A stretch of 11,732 nucleotides of DNA from an archaeon (GTDB lineage: Archaea > Nanobdellota > Nanobdellia > SCGC-AAA011-G17 > GW2011-AR18), in contig JAHFKB010000029.1 of NCBI GenBank assembly GCA_023245565.1, forward strand, positions 1-11,732. Reading direction: 5' to 3'. Every line of letters starts with the position of its first letter. Position 1 is the stretch's first letter. The notes under the pieces were generated by a model. The model was not told the origin of the DNA. It made no database searches and saw nothing but the letters and a program-made list of their open reading frames with translations. A program made the translations under genes and the position numbers. Shown piece after piece: positions 6,030-11,732 of this stretch.

Positions 6030-8624
6030 ATGGCTGACACTTATGTTTACAAAAAAGTAGATGCAGTTGTATTTGGAATGATGGGTCCAGATTTAATTAA
6101 AAAAATGTCTTCTGCTAAAATTGTTACACCTGAATTATATGATAAGGAAGGTTATCCTGTTGATGGTGGATTAATGGATGTTAGATTAGGAGTTATTGAT
6201 CCTGGTTTAAGATGTAAAACTTGTGGTGGAAATTTAAGAGATTGTATGGGTCATTTTGGTTTCTTAGAATTAGCAAGACCTGTTATTCATTTAAAATATG
6301 CAGATGTAATATTAAATTTCTTAAGATGTAGTTGTAGAGAATGTGGAAAACTTTTAACTGATAAAAAAGTTAAGATAGTTGTTGGAGAAGATGAAGAAAC
6401 AGAAAAACATTCTGATGCTGAGGGTGGAAGTGAAGATGAAATAAGTACTAAGAAACAAGTAAAAAGTATAACTAGTAGTTTAAGAAATGTAAAAAAATGT
6501 CCTCATTGCGGAGCTAAACAATTCCAAGTTAAAATAGAAAGACCAACAACATTTTTAGAAGATGATAAAAGGTTAAGTCCAATTGATATAAGAACTAGAT
6601 TAGAGAGAATAAGTGATTCTGATATTGCATTTTTAGGATTAGATTCAAATTTTGCAAGACCTGAGTGGATGGTTTTAACAGTATTGCCTGTTCCACCTGT
6701 TACAATAAGACCGAGCATTACATTAGAAACTGGTGAGAGAAGTGAAGATGATTTAACTCATAAATTAGGAGATATTGTAAGAATTAATCAAAGATTATTT
6801 GAAAATATAAATGCTGGAGCTCCAGAAATTATTATTGAAGATTTATGGGATTTATTACAATATCATATTACAACTTATTTTGATAATGAAGTTAGTCAAG
6901 TTCCTCCTGCAAGACATAGAAGTGGTCAAGCACTAAGAACTTTAAGTGAAAGAATTAAAAGTAAGGAAGGAAGATTTAGACATAATTTAGCTGGTAAGAG
7001 AGTTAATTATGCAGCTAGAACTGTAATTAGTCCTGATTCAAAAATTGAATTAAATGAAGTTGGTGTTCCAATGGAAGTTGCTATGGAACTTACTGTTCCT
7101 GAAAGAGTAACTGACTGGAATATGAAAAGATTAAAAAAATTTGTTGAAAATGGTCCTAAAAAATATGTAGGAAGCAATTATGTTGTAAGACCAGATGGAA
7201 AAAAGAAAAAAATTACAGATGAAACTCAAGAACAATTATTAGAAGAATTACAACCAGGATATTTAGTTGAGAGACATTTAATGGATGGAGATATTGTTAT
7301 TTTTAATAGACAACCAACTTTACACAGAATGAGTATTATGGCTCATAGAGTTAGAGTTTTACCTGGAAAAAGTTTTAGATTAAATCCAGCTATATGTAAT
7401 CCTTATAATGCTGATTTTGATGGTGATGAGATGAACTTACACGTACCTCAAACTGAAGAAGCTAGAGCTGAAGCAGAAATTTTAATGGAAGTTCAGACAC
7501 AAATTATTACACCTAAGAGCGGATTAAATGTTATTGGTTGTAGTGATGATACTATAACTGGAACTTATATTTTAACTAAATCTTTGAAATTTGAAAGATC
7601 TGAAGCTATACAATTACTTCATAGTATTGGAGTTTTTAATATTGAAAGATTTGAGAAATTTAAAAAAACTGTAGATGGTAAAGAAATATTTAGTGCTTTA
7701 CTTCCAAATGATTTTGATTTCACAGGCCATTCTAAATCTAAAGAACCTGTAATTATTAAGAAAGGAGTTTTAGTTGAAGGTATAATTGATAAGACAACAA
7801 TAGGACAAGATAAAGGAGATTTAATAAGAGCAATTTATGCTAGATATGGTGCTAATGTTGGATTAGATTTACTTGGAAAAATATTTAGATTAGGAATTGC
7901 AGTTTTACTTAAGAATGGTTTTACTACAGGTATTTCTGATACAGATTTACCATCAGAAGTTGGAGATAAATGTAAAGAAACAATTTATAATTCTGAAAGA
8001 AGAGTTTCTCAACTTATTGAACAATATGAGAGAAAAGAATTAGAAGCTTTACCTGGTTTAACTTTAGAAGATACTTTAGAAGTTAAAATTATGGAAGTTT
8101 TAAACAGATGTAGAACTCGTGTTGGTGAAATTATTTCAGAAAGTAATTTACAAGAAAATCCAACTTTAATAATGGCATTGTCTGGAGCTAAAGGAAGTTA
8201 TCTTAACTTATCTATGATTGCTGCTTGTGTAGGACAGCAAGCTTTGAGAGGTAAAAGAGTTGATATTGGTTATAGGGGAAGAACACTAAGTATATTTACA
8301 AAAGGAGAATTAAGTCCAAAAGCTAAAGGATTTATTAAAAGAGGATATAAAGAAGGATTAACTCCTGAAGAATATTTTATGCATGCAATGACAGGAAGAG
8401 ACAGCCTTATGGATACTGCTTTAAGAACTCCTAAATCAGGTTACTTGTATAGAAGATTGTCTAGTGCATTACAAGATATAAAAATTGAGTATGATGAAAC
8501 TGTAAGAGATGCAAACTCTAATATTGTTCAATTTAAATATGGAGAAGATGGATTAGATGTTTCAAAAACTGAAGGTGGAAAAATTAATGTTGGAAGAATT
8601 GTTAGAGAGGTATTAGGTGAATAA
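6030..8624 (+). CDS. rpoA1: DNA-directed RNA polymerase subunit A' (N-terminal part of split A)
   Basis: The archaeal counterpart of the N-terminal two thirds of RPB1/beta', carrying the Mg-binding active site. It is 864 aa, a normal length, with no intein. N-terminal zinc site: C62, C65, C72, H75. A second cysteine set is C102/C105 with C157/C160, separated by an acidic linker (about residues 120-140). RFRHNLAGKRVNYAARTVIS marks the conserved region before the active site, and the metal-binding motif NADFDGD is at residues 460-466 (Asp462, 464, 466). The bridge helix region EEYFMHAMTGRDSLMDTA, followed by GYLYRRL, lies near the C-terminus. The protein ends at the usual A'/A'' break. ATG 6030 is one base after the preceding stop. 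A GGGAGG motif lies 16 bases upstream, farther than ideal, so coupling to the preceding gene may matter. Confidence 0.98.
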   Translation: MADTYVYKKVDAVVFGMMGPDLIKKMSSAKIVTPELYDKEGYPVDGGLMDVRLGVIDPGLRCKTCGGNLRDCMGHFGFLELARPVIHLKYADVILNFLRCSCRECGKLLTDKKVKIVVGEDEETEKHSDAEGGSEDEISTKKQVKSITSSLRNVKKCPHCGAKQFQVKIERPTTFLEDDKRLSPIDIRTRLERISDSDIAFLGLDSNFARPEWMVLTVLPVPPVTIRPSITLETGERSEDDLTHKLGDIVRINQRLFENINAGAPEIIIEDLWDLLQYHITTYFDNEVSQVPPARHRSGQALRTLSERIKSKEGRFRHNLAGKRVNYAARTVISPDSKIELNEVGVPMEVAMELTVPERVTDWNMKRLKKFVENGPKKYVGSNYVVRPDGKKKKITDETQEQLLEELQPGYLVERHLMDGDIVIFNRQPTLHRMSIMAHRVRVLPGKSFRLNPAICNPYNADFDGDEMNLHVPQTEEARAEAEILMEVQTQIITPKSGLNVIGCSDDTITGTYILTKSLKFERSEAIQLLHSIGVFNIERFEKFKKTVDGKEIFSALLPNDFDFTGHSKSKEPVIIKKGVLVEGIIDKTTIGQDKGDLIRAIYARYGANVGLDLLGKIFRLGIAVLLKNGFTTGISDTDLPSEVGDKCKETIYNSERRVSQLIEQYERKELEALPGLTLEDTLEVKIMEVLNRCRTRVGEIISESNLQENPTLIMALSGAKGSYLNLSMIAACVGQQALRGKRVDIGYRGRTLSIFTKGELSPKAKGFIKRGYKEGLTPEEYFMHAMTGRDSLMDTALRTPKSGYLYRRLSSALQDIKIEYDETVRDANSNIVQFKYGEDGLDVSKTEGGKINVGRIVREVLGE
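8615..8620 (+). promoter_or_regulatory. Shine-Dalgarno site AGGTGA for rpoA2
   Basis: AGGTGA, in the last codons of rpoA1, lies 5 bases before the ATG at 8626. It favours that start over the in-frame GTG at 8617, which lies inside the motif. Confidence 0.55.
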
Positions 8625-8625
8625 A

Positions 8626-11163
8626 ATGTTACCAAATCATTTAATAAATAAAATTGAAGATTATTCAAAGAAATATAAAATCAGTGATAAAGATAAAAAA
8701 GAAATAACTGAGAAAGTTCAAGATACATATAACAAAGCTAAGATTGCTCCTGGTGAATCAATTGGAGTTGTTACTGCTGAAAGTTTTGGTGAACCTTCAA
8801 CTCAGATGAGCCTTGCTTTTTCTGAAAAAGTTATCGTAAAAATTGATGATAAAATAAATATTGTTAAAATAGGAGAATTTGTAGATGAGTTAAATTCTAA
8901 ATTTGGTGCTTATAAAATTAATGAACATACAGAAGTTCTACCCTTAAATGATTTTGAAGTATTAGTTCCAAGTATTAATCAGGAAGAAAAAGTAGAATGG
9001 AAAAAAGTTGTTGAGGTAAGTAAACATAAATCTCCTAATAAATTAATGAAAATAGTTACAGCTTCTGGAAGAAAAATAATTGCTACAGATAATCATTCTT
9101 TTGTCAGTAGAATTAATAATATGGTTCTACCTATTGTTGGAAGAGATTTAAAAATTGGAGAGAGAATTCCTTCTTTAAAGTACTTACCAGAACATTGCAC
9201 TCAATCAATAAATGTTTCTGAATTCATTGATTTCCCAAAGGCAGATGATTTTAGAGTTAATAGGGAATATAGACCAACTAAGATTATTCCTAGTAATTTA
9301 GATTTAGATTTGAATTTTGGTTGGATGATTGGTGCTTATTTAGCAGAAGGAAATGCTACAGGTGGACAGCTTTGCATTTCTAATTTAGATGATTGTTATA
9401 TTGCAAATGCTAAAAAATTTGTGAAAAAATTAGGATTAGAGTTTACAGAAAAAAAACATTCAAGAGGTTTTGGAAATTCCCGTGATTTTATAATAAACTC
9501 TTCTTTGTTAGCAAAGTTTTTTAGAAATACTTGTGGTAATGGTTCTTCTAATAAGTTTGTTCCTGAATTTGCTTATAGTGCAAAGGAAGAATTTGTTGCT
9601 GGATTGTTAAGAGGTTATTTTGATGGTGATGCTAATTTTACAGTTACTAGAAGAATGATTAGAGTTTCTTCTAATTCAGAAGAATTGTTAGATGGAATTA
9701 AGTTATTGTTAACTAGGTTTGGTATATTTGCCTCTAAATCTAAAGACAATAAACAAAATCATTTGATTATTTCGTATAAGTATTCTCATATATTTTTAGA
9801 AAAAATTAGTTCTGATATAGAGTATAAAAGAAAAGATTTAGAAAAATTAGTAGAACTTGCTGGTAAATCTATTTTTGAAAATTATAAAGACTGTATTGAT
9901 ATGATTGGTGGTTTTGGTAGTATTTTGTTAGAGATTTCTAAGAAACTAGGTTTAATGAGAAGATATGTAAATAGTGCAACTAAGAGACAAAAAATTGGTA
10001 GAACTTCATTACTAAGACATATTATTAGATTTGAAAATGCTGCTGAAGAAAAAAATGTTGATATTTCTAATGAATTATTAATTTTAAAACAGATGTTAAA
10101 TTCAGATGTAGTTTGGGATGAAATTTCCAATATAGAATATGTTAAATCAGAAAATGAATATGTTTATGATTTTTCAGTACCGGGGTTAGAGACATTTACT
10201 ACATTTGATGGAATAATTACACATAATACATTAAATACATTCCACTTTGCTGGAGTAGCTGAGATGAACATTACTGTTGGTTTACCTAGATTAATTGAAA
10301 TTTTTGATGCAAGAAAGAAACCTAGTACTCCTAAGATGGAAATTCCTATTAAATCAAAATATTCTAGAACTGTTGAAGCTGTAAGAGAAGTTGCTATGAA
10401 AATTAAAGAAACAAAATTAAGTGATATTTTACAAGAGATTTCAATTAATATTGCTAAACAAAATATTGAGATTAATTTAGATAAGAAAAGATTAAAAGAT
10501 TTAGATCTTAAAAGTAAATATGTTATAGAAAAATTAATTGAAGGTTTGAAAAGCGTTGATATTAAAGAAAATGATTCTGGTGTTATAATTTTAAAACCAA
10601 AAGAGAAAGAGATTACTTTATCAGAAGTTTACAAATTAAAAGAAAAAGCAAAATCAGTACATATTAGAGGACTAGAAGAAATTACTCATGTATTACCTGT
10701 TAAAGATGATGAAGGTAATTATATAATACATTGTGCTGGAAGTAATTTAAAAGATGCTTTATTATTAGAAGAAGCTGAGACTGAAAGAATTATGACAAAT
10801 GATATTTTTGAAATTGGAGAAATATTAGGAATAGAAGCTGCTAGAGCAGCAATAATAGATGAAGCTTCTAAAGTTATTAAAGGACAAGGTATTGATATTG
10901 ATGTAAGACATACAATGTTTTTAGCTGATGTTATGACAAGAGGTGGAGTAATTAAAGGAGTAACTAGAACTGGTATTGTTGGAGAAAAAGAAAGTGTTTT
11001 AGCTAGGGCTAGTTTTGAAACACCTATTAAACATATAGTAAATGCTAGTTTAGTTGGAGAAAGAGATAATTTAAATAGTGTTGTTGAAAATGTAATTATT
11101 AATCAACCAATTCCATTAGGTACTGGATTACCTGGATTGATTGCTAAAATTAAGAAAAAGTGA
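8626..11163 (+). CDS. rpoA2: DNA-directed RNA polymerase subunit A'' (C-terminal part of split A), intein-containing precursor
   Basis: The C-terminal third of RPB1/beta', with trigger loop, jaw and C-terminal clamp elements. The 845-aa precursor has an intein at residues 62-534. Splicing leaves 61 + 311 = 372 aa, normal for A''. The N-extein carries APGESIGVVTAESFGEP and ends STQM. The C-extein resumes TLNTFHFAGVAEMNITVGLP, which is the trigger loop, then GLPRLIEIFDARKKPSTP. Further on are DVRHTMFLADVMTRGG and RTGIVGEKESVLARASFETP, both characteristic of the family. The ATG at 8626 is chosen because it gives the same TAA-A-ATG junction as the preceding genes; the GTG at 8617 would add three residues and overlap rpoA1. 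It is followed seven bases later by rpl30e. Confidence 0.97.
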   Translation: MLPNHLINKIEDYSKKYKISDKDKKEITEKVQDTYNKAKIAPGESIGVVTAESFGEPSTQMSLAFSEKVIVKIDDKINIVKIGEFVDELNSKFGAYKINEHTEVLPLNDFEVLVPSINQEEKVEWKKVVEVSKHKSPNKLMKIVTASGRKIIATDNHSFVSRINNMVLPIVGRDLKIGERIPSLKYLPEHCTQSINVSEFIDFPKADDFRVNREYRPTKIIPSNLDLDLNFGWMIGAYLAEGNATGGQLCISNLDDCYIANAKKFVKKLGLEFTEKKHSRGFGNSRDFIINSSLLAKFFRNTCGNGSSNKFVPEFAYSAKEEFVAGLLRGYFDGDANFTVTRRMIRVSSNSEELLDGIKLLLTRFGIFASKSKDNKQNHLIISYKYSHIFLEKISSDIEYKRKDLEKLVELAGKSIFENYKDCIDMIGGFGSILLEISKKLGLMRRYVNSATKRQKIGRTSLLRHIIRFENAAEEKNVDISNELLILKQMLNSDVVWDEISNIEYVKSENEYVYDFSVPGLETFTTFDGIITHNTLNTFHFAGVAEMNITVGLPRLIEIFDARKKPSTPKMEIPIKSKYSRTVEAVREVAMKIKETKLSDILQEISINIAKQNIEINLDKKRLKDLDLKSKYVIEKLIEGLKSVDIKENDSGVIILKPKEKEITLSEVYKLKEKAKSVHIRGLEEITHVLPVKDDEGNYIIHCAGSNLKDALLLEEAETERIMTNDIFEIGEILGIEAARAAIIDEASKVIKGQGIDIDVRHTMFLADVMTRGGVIKGVTRTGIVGEKESVLARASFETPIKHIVNASLVGERDNLNSVVENVIINQPIPLGTGLPGLIAKIKKK
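8809..10227 (+). mobile_element. intein in A'' with LAGLIDADG endonuclease, inserted in the trigger loop (473 aa)
   Basis: It starts at Ser (SLAFSEKVIVKIDDKI) and ends FDGIITHN, followed by Thr+1 (TLNTFH). Ser1, a terminal His-Asn and Thr+1 are compatible with class 1 splicing. Block B is IIATDNHSF, with His at intein residue 96. LAGLIDADG motifs are GWMIGAYLAEGN (Glu180) and LLRGYFDGDAN (Asp272), both acidic residues kept. A helical DNA-binding-like stretch (LEISKKLGLMRRYVNSATKR) precedes the C-terminal blocks VVWDEI and YVYDFSVPG. Leucine TTG codons look commoner here than in the flanking extein, which would fit a separate origin; this is by eye, not counted. It shares little obvious sequence with the B'' intein beyond the splicing blocks, so the two look like independent acquisitions. 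Confidence 0.95.
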
Positions 11164-11170
11164 ATGTAAG

Positions 11171-11419
11171 ATGGCTAATGAATTAAAAGATGATTTAAAG
11201 AAGAAAAAACCATTATTAGGTTTAGAATTAGCTTTAAAAAAAATAAGAAATGGTAAAGTTTCTAGAGTTTATGTTTCTTCTACTAGTCATGCTAAAGATA
11301 AATTATCTTTATTAGGAAAATCTACTGGAATTGAAGTGATTGAAGTTCAAGAAAATAGTAAAGAATTAGGTATACTTTGTAAAAAACCTTTTAATGTTTC
11401 TGTAATAAGTTTTGAGTAA
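11171..11419 (+). CDS. rpl30e: large ribosomal subunit protein eL30 (L30e family)
   Basis: An 82-aa protein of the L30e/L7Ae-like RNA-binding family, which binds kink-turn RNA in the large subunit. The C-terminal half is diagnostic: STGIEVIEVQENSKELGILC, then KKPFNVSVI, matching the family pattern of a GxP-V-like strand, a x-x-x-ELG-x-xC turn and a GKPF-like end. The N-terminal half has the expected LGLELALKKIRNGKVSRVYV layout. It is shorter than the usual roughly 100 aa, with the loss apparently in the N-terminus and the loop after the second strand. ATG 11171 is chosen over an upstream in-frame TTG at 11141 that lies inside rpoA2. Its place between rpoA2 and nusA is the classic archaeal position. 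Confidence 0.9.
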   Translation: MANELKDDLKKKKPLLGLELALKKIRNGKVSRVYVSSTSHAKDKLSLLGKSTGIEVIEVQENSKELGILCKKPFNVSVISFE

Positions 11420-11421
11420 AC

Positions 11422-11732
11422 ATGAAATTAACTTTAGAATCTATAAACAATATTAATTTATTTGAAAATTTAACTGGAGCTAAAGTTAAAGATTGTTTTA
11501 GTGAAGAAGGTGTTTTAATATTTTTAGTTGAGGAGGGGAATATTAAAAGAGCTTTAGGGAAAAATAATGAGAATATTAATAGAGTTAGTAAAATTCTAAA
11601 AAAAGAAGTTAGAATTGTTGGATTTTCTAATGATGTTTGTAAATTTGTTTCTAATTTGATTTATCCTAATAAGGCTGATAATGTTGGCTTAGATGGTAAA
11701 GTTGTTATTATAACTGCTGAAGATGTTGGAGT
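11422..11732 (+). CDS. nusA: archaeal NusA-like transcription factor (partial, runs off the window)
   Basis: An open frame from ATG 11422, two bases after the rpl30e stop, continues to the window edge with 103 complete codons. Archaeal NusA is a short protein of two KH domains, usually about 140 aa, so roughly three quarters is visible. The first KH domain shows LFENLTGAKVKDCF, then VLIFLVEEGNIKRALGKNNE and NINRVSKILKKEVRIVGF. The KH loop reads GKNN (residues 46-49) where GKxG is usual, so the second glycine is replaced. The second KH domain begins around residue 88. It is thought to bind RNA in transcription termination or antitermination. Position after rpl30e at the end of the rpo genes supports the call. 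Confidence 0.88.
   Translation, partial: MKLTLESINNINLFENLTGAKVKDCFSEEGVLIFLVEEGNIKRALGKNNENINRVSKILKKEVRIVGFSNDVCKFVSNLIYPNKADNVGLDGKVVIITAEDVG

Noticed and set aside
8617..8625. GTG start for rpoA2
   Set aside because: It lies in the ribosome site and overlaps rpoA1; the ATG at 8626 gives the same junction as the other genes.
11141..11170. TTG start for rpl30e
   Set aside because: It lies within the rpoA2 coding end and adds residues unlike the L30e family; the ATG at 11171 is better.
11160..11425. Transcription terminator between rpoA2, rpl30e and nusA
   Set aside because: Gaps are 2-7 bases with no T-run outside coding sequence; the operon appears to continue past the window.

Overview
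The window is an AT-rich archaeal RNA polymerase operon. Arginine is almost always AGA and leucine mostly TTA. All protein genes are on the + strand. The two largest polymerase subunits are split (B''/B' and A'/A''), and the gene order rpoH–rpoB2–rpoB1–rpoA1–rpoA2–rpl30e–nusA is archaeal. Low GC, compact packing, a multi-intron tRNA and short divergent proteins suggest a DPANN-type archaeon (Woese-/Pace-/Nano-/Micrarchaeota-like). That placement is inference and was not tested by phylogeny.

Layout. Bases 1-52 may hold the last codons of an upstream gene. Bases 79-249 hold a tRNA gene whose acceptor, D and T arms are clear but whose anticodon region is scrambled by introns. Bulge-helix-bulge motifs resolve it as tRNA-Lys(UUU) with three introns (52, 14 and 31 nt, at 30/31, 37/38 and 59/60), giving a 74-nt mature tRNA. 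Then follow rpoH (274-510), rpoB2 with a 501-aa intein (503-3496), an unrecognised 131-aa gene (3498-3893), rpoB1 (3895-5697), an unrecognised 109-aa gene (5699-6028), rpoA1 (6030-8624), rpoA2 with a 473-aa intein (8626-11163), rpl30e (11171-11419) and the start of nusA (11422 to the window edge). There is no gene-free stretch over 300 bases, and no terminator, CRISPR array or insertion sequence was seen.

How it works together. The genes appear to be one transcription unit. They overlap (rpoH/rpoB2 by 8 nt) or are separated by 1-7 nt, and five consecutive junctions have exactly one base between TAA and ATG. Spliced products would be H (78 aa), B'' (496), B' (600), A' (864) and A'' (372), which together form the catalytic core. 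NusA and L30e follow as usual companions.

Most notable points: the three-intron tRNA-Lys; one base (G107) that breaks both a mature tRNA helix and a splicing helix; an intein inside the polymerase trigger loop and another beside the conserved ETPEG segment of B''; and two unrecognised small genes wedged between core subunit genes, which are the best candidates for undescribed polymerase-associated proteins.
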